From Acidobacteriaceae bacterium (GTDB taxonomy: Bacteria > Acidobacteriota > Terriglobia > Terriglobales > Acidobacteriaceae), in contig PLGG01000078.1 of the NCBI GenBank assembly GCA_003138515.1, positions 54,894-94,821 of the forward strand: 39,928 bases of DNA, read 5' to 3'. A program made the position numbers and the translations under genes. Shown one piece after another: positions 17,201-24,166 of this stretch; the first letter of the stretch is position 1; each line of letters starts with the position of its first letter. Below the pieces are notes generated by a model. The model ran no database searches and was not told where the DNA came from. It saw only the letters and a list, made by a program, of their open reading frames with translations.

Positions 17201-18785
17201 GACCGGTCTTGATGGGGAACGCGTCAAAGGTGCCCGCAAGAAGCTTGTTCAGGTCAAGCAGCTTGCCGCGCTTACGTTCCCAACCCATCCATACACCCTG
17301 TCGCGCGTTGTAAACACGATGGCGGTGCAGCAGAAGGAAAACGCCGTTGCCGGGCGATTCATATTTCTCGTTCAGCTCCGTTAGGAGCCGCGATGCGAGC
17401 TCGACAAGCGGATGAGAGTCTTTTTCGTGCGGATTGCTCACGGAATCGGGCAGGTCGGTGAGCAGCGCGAAGTAAAGGTTGCGATCGCGATTGCCCAGAA
17501 AGCGCACCTCAAGGTCGTTCACCAGCTTGCGCACCTGCTTTTCATTGATCAGCAGCGTCGGAACCACCACGAGAGTGGCGCAGTCGCGCGGAACACCTTC
17601 GCTGAAGTCCAGTTTCGGCAACGGTTCGGGATCGAAAAAAGCCGTGATTGCGTTGTTGACCAGGTCGACGGCAGCCTGCGTTGCGGGAAGCAGAAGGAAA
17701 AGAACGATCCAAGCCAGGCCCACGAGCCCGGAGACGGCAGGCAGAGCTGGAAACAATGCGGCAGCGATGAACAGCAGTGTTGAGAGTTGAATGCCGCTCA
17801 GGAAAAACTCTTCGCCATTTGCGCGCACGAAAGCGCGCGCGCGCCACGCGAAACATGAATGAAAGTCGATGCGGGAAGCGAGCTGGGGGAACCCATTGCC
17901 AATGAGGTAGTAGCCGACGTGCGCGCGGCGGAGGTGTATGCGCGGATCGGAGGATTTTGCCTCGTTTCCCTCGCGCGCGAGCTCGAGCGCGGTCTGCGCT
18001 ACCTCCGATTCGCTGCAGTCGGACCGGCGGGCAACAAGCGCGATGCGCTTGCGATAGAGCTCTCGGGATTCAAAGTCCATCTGCTCAAAGACCTTTGCTG
18101 GGTCCTGCCGGAGGAGTACGTCGAAGACGATGAGCGGCTCAATGAAGTAGGGCCAGTCGGCATTGCTAATGGATTGCAGGCTTTTGATGTGAACCAGCAG
18201 CCGAGGAGCGGAGGCCGCGCCGGGAGAGCTGAGCACGTCTCGCGCCTCCTCCAGGATCAACTCCAGCAAGGCGAATTTGAGAAATGAGCCGACACTCCAC
18301 AATTCGTCGACGTTCAGTGGTTCATGCGTCTGCACGGCCTGCATAAACTCGTGGAAGGTTGGCGCCGAGAATGTTCCATCGACAGCATGGAGGTAAACTC
18401 GAGCGACGGCGGCCACGCGAGGTTCATCGTGCCTCGGGCCGAGAACAAGACGCGGGAGCTGGGCCACTTCCTGCCGCTTGCCGGTGATGTCGGTAATCGC
18501 AGACCAGAACATACGATGCCCAGCGGCAAGCTCAAGCAGCGCGGACCGCCGAGCCGCTAGCTGCGGATCGTTCGGCATCTCCGCCAACGATTGGTGAGCA
18601 AGTGTGGTTTCCAGTTGATCGAGCGTCTGGCGAGCAGCATGCACGCGCTTTTGAAAGAATCCGGCTACCCGCGGCTGAGGAATCACTTCCCATGCGGCAG
18701 CCTGGTCGGCCGCGCTTCGCAGGCGATTCATGGTCTCGCTGTCGAGCCGCTCCTGCAAGTCGGAAATGGAAGCTATCTTGCTCAT
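14232..18785 (-). CDS. Cyclic beta-1,2-glucan synthase-like protein (GT84 plus GH189-type domain), without GH94
   Basis: This 1,517-aa inner-membrane protein resembles NdvB/ChvB. The N-terminal about 330 residues are the conserved cytosolic region of that family. Membrane segments follow (about 335-390), then the glycosyltransferase with a DxD-type motif (LTLDSDTQLPRG, about 540) and a QxxRW-like motif (RKHRWVRGDWQIS, about 690). More membrane segments occupy about 735-910. The next part has YNWYDTETLCPLD (about 1,013) and a glycoamylase-fold domain with SWSGTMFEYLMP (about 1,305), GVSESA (about 1,350) and GPYGFYEAADYS (about 1,422). In known synthases that domain (GH189) transglycosylates and closes the ring. 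The family is normally about 2,800 aa because a GH94 phosphorylase-like domain controls chain length; this protein ends just after the cyclisation domain. GAGG precedes ATG 18785 at a good distance. The gene lies 24 nt after the ABC exporter, clearly in one operon. Confidence 0.85.
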   Translation of the reverse strand: MSKIASISDLQERLDSETMNRLRSAADQAAAWEVIPQPRVAGFFQKRVHAARQTLDQLETTLAHQSLAEMPNDPQLAARRSALLELAAGHRMFWSAITDITGKRQEVAQLPRLVLGPRHDEPRVAAVARVYLHAVDGTFSAPTFHEFMQAVQTHEPLNVDELWSVGSFLKFALLELILEEARDVLSSPGAASAPRLLVHIKSLQSISNADWPYFIEPLIVFDVLLRQDPAKVFEQMDFESRELYRKRIALVARRSDCSESEVAQTALELAREGNEAKSSDPRIHLRRAHVGYYLIGNGFPQLASRIDFHSCFAWRARAFVRANGEEFFLSGIQLSTLLFIAAALFPALPAVSGLVGLAWIVLFLLLPATQAAVDLVNNAITAFFDPEPLPKLDFSEGVPRDCATLVVVPTLLINEKQVRKLVNDLEVRFLGNRDRNLYFALLTDLPDSVSNPHEKDSHPLVELASRLLTELNEKYESPGNGVFLLLHRHRVYNARQGVWMGWERKRGKLLDLNKLLAGTFDAFPIKTGPIAALNGIRYVLTLDSDTQLPRGTAARLVGAIAHPLNQAVVDPKRSIVTAGFGILQPRIAVAIQSTTRSRLAAVFSGQGGLDIYTRAISDAYQDLFGEGIFTGKGIYEVETLHAVLNSRFPRNALLSHDLIEGAYARAGLATDIELVEDYPSHTSAYMRRKHRWVRGDWQISQWMFSRVPEESGGRVDNPISNISRWKILDNLRRSLVEPSFFALFIAGWLRLPGGPLYWTIVALVLIFFPAIAQLAFGLVRAFMAGPKGQVAEAISHFRQAALVVLVRLVFLPHETLLAFDAIVRSLVRRFITGERLLEWEVAARSELEPGAPAPVDWFLALTPLVAMSLGALIWLFAAQRGAILCAAPVLLLWALSNPVTIWLNRPPRDQRSIDRKDREFLLGHALWIWRYFREFGVERHNFLVPDNVMEKGCREAPRVSPTNIGLLLNTRQAACELGFLTAPEFAALTGSTLRTIERMEKFRGHLYNWYDTETLCPLDKSPFVSSVDSGNLVASLYTLYAGTRTLVNKPLLRAEIFTGLRAYLCVLRKTKHLPESLSRIKPPGTSAGIAEWIVWLQGAQAALAAGAASAREQHRDAWWIEETLNRVDAVLVLFHGYLPWLLPQFAPLRLLLQLGQGDKLTDCTPAYALRFAGELQSTLTGVRDTLSGDPLLQQLAEHLCELLSTALENLHALSASLRDIERTAERLAQETEFGFLVDPGRQILSIGYDMGKKERHEACYDLIASEARIATFLAIARGDLPQQSWNKLGRDHTRVHGRFLLLSWSGTMFEYLMPALWMRSYTGTLIARTQDACVYVQRAFGRSLGIPWGVSESASSKKNDRGHYHYFAYGLPSIALWPEASAGPVISPYSTFLALAVDPQQALLNLRQMESEGWMGPYGFYEAADYSVSSRRPVLVREWMAHHMGMSLLAIANSLRNNVVQQWFHAHPMIQATEMLLQEIPVNMAVLKARLKHLALIHFPAEVAVLPEVSRGATAAL

Positions 18786-18809
18786 CGAATCCTCAACGGT
18801 AACTTGCCC

Positions 18810-20726
18810 TCAACGATAACTTGCGGCTTGCATTTCAAACATGGTTGCGTAACGGCCGCCAAGCGCCACAAGCTGCTGGTGGTTTCCTTCTTCCACCAGA
18901 CGGCCCCCTTCGAGGACGACAATCCGGTCAGCCATGCGCACGGTTGAAAAGCGGTGCGAAATCAAGAGCGCCATTTTGTCGCAGGTGAGCTCAGCGAACC
19001 GCTCGAAGACCTCGAACTCGCTGCGCGCATCGAGCGAAGCAGTGGGCTCATCGAGAATGAGAAGTTGCGCATTGCGCAGGTAGGCTCGCGCCAGTGCGAA
19101 CTTCTGCCATTCGCCTCCCGAGAGGTCGACGCCGCCTTCGAAACGCCGCCCCAGCATCTGGTCGTAGCCGCCGGGAAGTTTCGCGACGACCTCGCTGGCC
19201 AGGCTTTTCTCGGCTGCATAATCGATCTCTTCCATCGCATGTTCCAATTCGACTCGGCCCACGGCGATATTCTCGCGGGCGGTCATTTCGTAGCGCATGA
19301 AGTCCTGAAAAATCACCCCGATCTCGGCATGCAGATCGGCCAGATCGTATTCGCGAAGGTCGATGCTGTCGAGCAGGATGCGCCCTTCGGTGGGGTCGTA
19401 GAGCCTTGTGATCAGCTTGACGACCGTCGTCTTGCCCTGACCGTTCTCTCCGATCAAGGCCACCCGCTCTCTGGGCCGAAGGGTGAAATTGAAACGGTCG
19501 AGGACGCGCCGACTTGTCCCCGGATAGACAAATGACACGTCCTGAAACTCAAACCCAAGCATGACCGGGCGCGGAATGCACAGTCCGCCGGGGCGCGACT
19601 TCACAGCGGGTTCCATGGCGAAAAACGCCAGCAAATCGGTCAGGAAAAGGGCTTGGTCGGCCACCCCGGAAGCGGTCGAGAACGCCAGCTGGACGTTGCT
19701 CATCGCTTGCATAATGGCCGCCGTGATCAGCGTCAGGTCGCCCACGCTGTAGTGCCCCTGAATGGTTCGCAGGATGCTGTAGGCGTAGGCCGCATAGTAT
19801 CCAACCTGGCCGAGGATGGAAAGCAGACCGCCCCAGAACAAGCGGCGGCGATTCAAGCTCACATTCTCGTCGTAAATCCTTTGCGAAAGCGCAGTGAACC
19901 GGCCAGTCAAATAGCCGCTCAGATTGAAAAGCTTGAGCTCCTTCGCGGCCTCTTTGCTGCCGCCTACCTGGCGCAAGTAGTCCATCTGCCGGCGAACCGG
20001 CGTCTGGCGGAAGTTCTTGGCATAGGTGAGAAAAGCAAAATGGCTTTCGCCAAGAAATGCAGGAACAATTCCAACAACGAGCAGCAGCAACAAGACCGGC
20101 GAATAGAAAATGAGCACGGCCGAGAAGGCAATCGCCGTCACGGTTTGCTGAATCAGCCGGCCCATCTGCTGGATCATCGCAAGCCTGTCAGTCGCCTGAA
20201 CGCGTGCCCGCTCAAGGCGGTCGTAGAAGACCGGATCCTCGTAGACGGTAACGTCGAGGGCAGCAGCCTTGCGCATGACTTCAACGCTCACGTGGTGCGT
20301 GTACCGGTCGGCGAGCAGGTTGTCGAAGTAATCGACCGCGCGGGACAGGACTCCCATGAGCACTGCCAGCGCCATTTCCGCGGCCACCAGCCACCAGAAT
20401 CCCCGCGGCAACGGCTGATGAAAGCGGATGTGGTTCACGCCGTCGATGATGTAGCGGACAATGATTCCAATGCCGACGGGCAGAAACGCGACAACGACGC
20501 GGATGGCAATGTTCCAGAAAACAACCGCCGGCCCCGATTCCCAGACAAAATGAAGCACCGGCGGAATGTTCTTAAGCGCTGCCACCCGGTCGGACCATGC
20601 ACCAGTGTTTGTTTGCGACGAGCCGCGAGCCGGGGATGGGGAATCGCCGGGAGGTCTTTCGGATCGCGTTTTTGAGGGCGTCGTACCCATCTTGGTGTCA
20701 CTGCCCGACGGAAACACACTCGTCAC
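18810..20726 (-). CDS. ABC exporter, fused membrane and ATPase domains; candidate glucan exporter
   Basis: A 638-aa half-transporter of ABCB/MsbA/NdvA type that would work as a homodimer in the inner membrane. About six membrane helices lie between residues 60 and 340 (for example NIAIRVVVAFLPVGIGIIV and FSAVLIFYSPVLLLLLVVGI). The ATPase domain has Walker A GENGQGKTT (about 427), the signature LSGGEWQK (about 536), Walker B LLILDEPTASLD (about 560) and the switch ISHRFS (about 588). All catalytic motifs are intact. The first 45 residues are Ser/Pro-rich and poorly conserved in type, so the start is uncertain: GTG 20726 or ATG 20690. Neither has a clear ribosome binding site. It sits directly upstream of the synthase, as ChvA/NdvA act with ChvB/NdvB, so export of beta-1,2-glucan is the best guess. 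By sequence alone it could export lipid or peptide. Confidence 0.87.
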   Translation of the reverse strand: MTSVFPSGSDTKMGTTPSKTRSERPPGDSPSPARGSSQTNTGAWSDRVAALKNIPPVLHFVWESGPAVVFWNIAIRVVVAFLPVGIGIIVRYIIDGVNHIRFHQPLPRGFWWLVAAEMALAVLMGVLSRAVDYFDNLLADRYTHHVSVEVMRKAAALDVTVYEDPVFYDRLERARVQATDRLAMIQQMGRLIQQTVTAIAFSAVLIFYSPVLLLLLVVGIVPAFLGESHFAFLTYAKNFRQTPVRRQMDYLRQVGGSKEAAKELKLFNLSGYLTGRFTALSQRIYDENVSLNRRRLFWGGLLSILGQVGYYAAYAYSILRTIQGHYSVGDLTLITAAIMQAMSNVQLAFSTASGVADQALFLTDLLAFFAMEPAVKSRPGGLCIPRPVMLGFEFQDVSFVYPGTSRRVLDRFNFTLRPRERVALIGENGQGKTTVVKLITRLYDPTEGRILLDSIDLREYDLADLHAEIGVIFQDFMRYEMTARENIAVGRVELEHAMEEIDYAAEKSLASEVVAKLPGGYDQMLGRRFEGGVDLSGGEWQKFALARAYLRNAQLLILDEPTASLDARSEFEVFERFAELTCDKMALLISHRFSTVRMADRIVVLEGGRLVEEGNHQQLVALGGRYATMFEMQAASYR

Positions 20727-20947
20727 AGGCGGAACATACGGCGTGCTCGTGAACCAAGGTGCCGGCGGAAAAGAGCTCTTCTGATGTTCCGTCGGAGGCG
20801 GTGTCTCAGTTTTCTATGATTAATAGGATGCAATCCCGCCGCGAGACGTTGTTCCTCCAGGTCAGCAGAACCGGAATTGGTTCCCAAATCCGCGCAAGCA
20901 GGCCAGCATGGCTCGAGTTGCCAGCTTTGGGGCGGCCCGTTGAGCTG

Positions 20948-22330
20948 TCATTGGAACGGCATCTGCCCCGGTTGGTAGGGCTTGAATCCGGCCTTTTCCA
21001 TGCCTCGCTGCGCCTCTGGGTTTTTCATGAACGTGTCCCATACAAACTGCGAGCGCAGGTTCTCTGCCATCAGCATCGTAATTCCCGTATCGATGCCAAC
21101 GACGTCCGAGTCGTACCAGCCTGTCAAGGGATTGAAAGCGTCCACGAACCCGTACCGGCACCAGGCTTTCGGGTAGCGGTCGTGAATGGTTCTGAGAACC
21201 CGAATTGTTGAGCTGGGCAGAAATGGCAATGAGCCGCCGGCCGCGGCGGGTACAACTGTGCCGTCGATCGGCCCCATGGCCGGCGGACCGCCCCAGGCCA
21301 CATAACCCCGCGGAGAATCGGACGCGGTGATGCCCCAAAGAGAGTCGCTATAGTCAGAATATTGCGAGTGAAGCTCGACGCAGAAACGCCGATGCACTTC
21401 AGTAGCAATGACGGAGTTTTCAAAGTAGTCGGCAAAGCGGTCGCGCCGGTTGCGAAAATCGAACCAGGCCTGCGAATACTGATGCACGAAGATCGGGGCA
21501 AAGGAGCCGATATAGCGCAGGCCATCGTATTCAAAGATCGTTCGTTTCCACGCCATCCATGCGTCGCCTTGCAGGGGATAAGTCTCAGAGCCCATGCCGA
21601 GGAGATACATCATCATCAACTCGCTGTAGAGGTCCCACCGCGATGGGATGAATCCTATTTCCGGCCTCCACCCCATTGATAGAAGGCTGGTGTCTTCCGA
21701 AAGCCAATTCCATTGCACCCGATCGAAGATGGCATGTGCCAGCTGGTCGATATCCTTGTCCTGAAAATACTGCCGGCACATGAGCACGCCGCAGAGCAGG
21801 ATGGCGGTATCGACCGAGGAAACTTCCGAGTCCCAGATGCGCTCACCGGTATTCATGTTTGCGAAGTGGAAGAAAAACCCGCGATGCGTGGGAAGCTTGT
21901 GCCACAGAAACGACAGCGTCTGAACGACGCGCAGCCGCGCCATGGGATAGCTTACGAAACCGCGTTTCTCGCCAATGCAGATGGCGGTCAGGCCAAAACC
22001 GGTGGAAGCGATGCTGGCGCTGAGGCTGGTATCATTCGCCCGGACACTGCATCGGTCCTTAATCAATCCCGTCTGAGGATTCGCCTGCTCCCAGAAGAAA
22101 AGGAAGTTCGCCTGCTCAAGCTGGTTCAGAAACTGGTCGTCTTCCACAGAGATCGAGGGTGGTGGGGACGGGGACGCAGTTGGCGTATGTGATTGATGGG
22201 ATTGGTGTTGTGTGACCTGCTGGCCTGGAGAACCCAAGGCCAAAAGGTGCTTGACGGGCAGACCCAGCGAGATGCGCGCCAACTGGCGCAGCAATCTCCG
22301 GCGGGAGTTCAAGCATCCTTCGAGATCCAT
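20948..22330 (-). CDS. Exported GH144-like (glycoamylase-fold) endo-beta-1,2-glucanase
   Basis: This 460-aa protein begins with a twin-arginine-like signal (NSRRRLLRQLARISLGL) and a His/Ser/Pro-rich linker to about residue 60. The catalytic (alpha/alpha)6 domain shows features of the glycoamylase family: FFWEQANPQTGLIKDR, ASIASTGFGLTAICIGEKRG, GFFFHFAN...RIWDSEVSSVDTAI and SDSLWGITASDSPRGYVAWG. Further on are YGFVDAFNP...WYDSDVVGIDTG and the C-terminal MLMAENLRS. In GH144 such enzymes cleave linear beta-1,2-glucan to short sophoro-oligosaccharides. Acid residues are abundant in the expected segments, but I do not assign catalytic ones. The gene is upstream of the exporter and the synthase on the same strand, separated by 221 bp, so co-regulation is likely but not proven. 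No clear ribosome binding site precedes ATG 22330. A role in trimming or recycling the operon's glucan is inferred. Confidence 0.8.
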   Translation of the reverse strand: MDLEGCLNSRRRLLRQLARISLGLPVKHLLALGSPGQQVTQHQSHQSHTPTASPSPPPSISVEDDQFLNQLEQANFLFFWEQANPQTGLIKDRCSVRANDTSLSASIASTGFGLTAICIGEKRGFVSYPMARLRVVQTLSFLWHKLPTHRGFFFHFANMNTGERIWDSEVSSVDTAILLCGVLMCRQYFQDKDIDQLAHAIFDRVQWNWLSEDTSLLSMGWRPEIGFIPSRWDLYSELMMMYLLGMGSETYPLQGDAWMAWKRTIFEYDGLRYIGSFAPIFVHQYSQAWFDFRNRRDRFADYFENSVIATEVHRRFCVELHSQYSDYSDSLWGITASDSPRGYVAWGGPPAMGPIDGTVVPAAAGGSLPFLPSSTIRVLRTIHDRYPKAWCRYGFVDAFNPLTGWYDSDVVGIDTGITMLMAENLRSQFVWDTFMKNPEAQRGMEKAGFKPYQPGQMPFQ

Positions 22331-22545
22331 AGTCTTTTTGACAGCAGCCTGATTCGTCGTTTTCGATTTCGATGGAGCAGATTGCGAGGCTCCGAGCGTC
22401 TATTCATGTTAGACGGTATCGCCGCAGCGGGCTCGGATATCCTCCTGGAGAGCTATAGATTGGATGCATGCACCGGGCTCAAGTCAACAGAGAGCGGACA
22501 GCTATACGAATAAATCGCAGCCAAAGGAAGCGGAGAGAAGGCGCA

Positions 22546-23547
22546 ATGACCCGCAAAAGAATTGCCGTATGGATCGCCGTCGCTGCTACCGCGGTTGCCA
22601 TGCTTATCTGGCTTGGCGTGCGCCATTGGAGGCCGCGTTGGTCGATCATCCAGGGCGCGGTGATTCTCCGTGATACCGACCCGCGCAAGGAGTCGCCGAT
22701 TGCCGGTGTTGCGATTACCGCTTCGGCTGGCGATCTGCGCCTCAGCACTGAATCGGATGCATCCGGGTACTTCAAGATCGCGTTTCCCGGGACCGTATTA
22801 CCGGGACAAACGGTGATTCTGAGCTTTCAGCGGAAGGATTTCAAACCTCTTGAACTCCACGACACAATCCAGTTTCGTTCGTCGCTTCGACAGCTCGTGA
22901 TTGCAACCATGGAACCGGCCGCTGCCGAAAGCAGTGTCGGTTCGGGCCGCCCTCCGTCTGTTGTATCCAACATCAGGGTGAGATACACCGTCAACTCTCA
23001 AAACGAGGAAAACATCGGCAGCGCGGTGAAGACCTTTCAGGTAGTCAATCGTGGAAATATCCCCTGTCATCGCCAGAGCCCGTGTTCTCCCGATGGGTAT
23101 TGGAAGGCTGCAACTGGGTCGATCGAATTGGATGCCGGCGCCGACAACAAGTTCCGGGACGCAAGAGTTTCCTGCATTGCCGGTCCGTGCCCGTTTACGC
23201 AGATCGACACGAGCGGTTTTGCCAATGGCGGCCGCACGATCGCCGCCTCGGCCCTGGATTGGTCCGACACCGCAACCTTTCTGCTGGAAGCCGAGGTTTT
23301 TCATACGGCCGTCGTCTCCAACGTGCGTGAATCGTACCCCGTGGTTTTTGGGCGATCGCTCAGTTTCACCCTTCCAGGGACCGCGGAAGGCGTGAGTCTC
23401 GAGGTCGAATTCAACGGCGTTAACATGGTCTTTCCGCTTGGACCCGATCTTTACCTGAGTTGGGCAAACTGCGGCGTCAGAACCGGCTCCGACGTGAAGA
23501 AATCGACTGTCTATCAATGCGAACTCAAGCCTAATTACCGGTTTTGA
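22546..23547 (+). CDS. Membrane-anchored CarboxypepD_reg-like protein of unknown function
   Basis: The protein has 333 aa. A basic N-terminus (MTRKRIA) leads into one hydrophobic helix (VWIAVAATAVAMLIWLGV), so it is probably an inner-membrane anchor or uncleaved signal. Residues about 35-125 look like a carboxypeptidase-regulatory-like beta-sandwich (IQGAVILRDTDPRKESPIAGVAITASAG, ESDASGYFKIAFPG). The remaining 200 residues resemble no family I recognise. They contain six Cys residues (IPCHRQSPC, VSCIAGPC, WANCG, YQCEL), compatible with disulfides outside the cytoplasm. ATG 22546 is chosen because GGAGAG lies 8 nt upstream; upstream in-frame ATG 22468 adds a highly basic tail. It is divergent from the GH144 gene, with 215 bp between. 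Its 3' end lies about 20 bp from an IS3 remnant, so the original downstream neighbour may be lost. Confidence 0.75.
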   Translation: MTRKRIAVWIAVAATAVAMLIWLGVRHWRPRWSIIQGAVILRDTDPRKESPIAGVAITASAGDLRLSTESDASGYFKIAFPGTVLPGQTVILSFQRKDFKPLELHDTIQFRSSLRQLVIATMEPAAAESSVGSGRPPSVVSNIRVRYTVNSQNEENIGSAVKTFQVVNRGNIPCHRQSPCSPDGYWKAATGSIELDAGADNKFRDARVSCIAGPCPFTQIDTSGFANGGRTIAASALDWSDTATFLLEAEVFHTAVVSNVRESYPVVFGRSLSFTLPGTAEGVSLEVEFNGVNMVFPLGPDLYLSWANCGVRTGSDVKKSTVYQCELKPNYRF

Positions 23548-23566
23548 TCGGAAGTCACAAAATCTG

Positions 23567-23742
23567 CGACTTGGCCAAGCCAAGCGGTTGAAGGAACTGG
23601 AGCAGGAGAACGGCAAGCTGAAGAGGCTGGTTGCCGAACTGAGTCTGGACAAACAGATCCTTCAGGACATTGCCCGGGGAAACCTCTAAGCCCGGAGCGG
23701 CGGCGTATTGCTGTGGATCATGCCAAAGAGCAAGGGGCGAGG
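23567..23742 (+). pseudogene. IS3-family remnant: end of OrfA and first codons of OrfB
   Basis: The frame from 23567 reads RLGQAKRLKELEQENGKLKR followed by LVAELSLDKQILQDIARGNL and a stop at 23687-23689. This is the leucine-zipper C-terminus of an IS3-family OrfA (IS407-like group). In another frame 23689-23742 reads SPERRRIAVDHAKEQGAR, like the start of the matching OrfB. The HTH half of OrfA and the whole DDE catalytic domain are missing, so the element is dead. Both ends appear broken, and no terminal inverted repeat was seen. Confidence 0.78.
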
Positions 23743-23984
23743 ATCTCCACGACCTCTCCATCACCGGCACCGGCCTCATTTACGGCAAGGGCCTCAGCTT
23801 CGGCGCCGACGGCGCCAATCCCGCCCCTCGCGGCGGCTATCCAATCTATGTCGCCAACCACCCCGGCGTCGGCAACAAGGCCATCGCCCTCAAAAACTGC
23901 CACAACGTCCGCGATCTCCGCATCGGCTGGAGCCGCGCCGCCGCCGCCGCTATCCTACCCACCGCGGACAACAAAATGCTCTGA
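23742..23984 (+). pseudogene. Fragment of a GH28-like (polygalacturonase-fold) glycosidase gene
   Basis: The frame reads DLHDLSITGTGLIYGKGLSF, then RGGYPIYVANHPGVGNKAIALKNCHNV, and stops at 23982-23984. The ITGTG...GNKAIALKNCHNV pattern is characteristic of right-handed beta-helix GH28/pectin-lyase-fold enzymes. Only about 60 residues are family-like. The N-terminal half, the catalytic Asp region and the C-terminus are missing. After NV the sequence (RDLRIGWSRAAAAAI...) no longer follows the expected strand pattern, which suggests an internal deletion or frameshift. The piece is fused directly to the IS3 remnant, giving an open frame from 23670 that is chimeric and not a real gene. Confidence 0.68.
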
Positions 23985-24166
23985 GCTTGTTGATACCAAA
24001 CCGCTCGAACGGGACGTTGGCGTCGATTGTCCCCGGTGATTCTGGCTGGGTTCGTCTACTTCGTAAGGTATATACTTTTCAAGGGGTCCGCACACATGGT
24101 CGTGCTGCCGCGCGTCCATCGGGGTTTTCTTTTCGACAGGCCTCAGGCAGTTTCTGAAAACTCAAC

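Noticed and set aside
19653..20675. 340-codon plus-strand frame antisense to the ABC exporter
   Set aside because: The exporter strand has every ABC motif in order. The opposite frame has no recognisable domain and is explained by high-GC codon bias.
23670..23984. Single 104-aa protein across the IS3/GH28 junction
   Set aside because: Its first 24 residues are transposase DNA read out of frame and the rest is a truncated GH28-like fragment, so it is a chimeric artefact.
24051..24076. Possible kinase promoter with a TATACT -10
   Set aside because: No acceptable -35 hexamer lies 16-18 bp upstream, so the -10 match alone is not enough.
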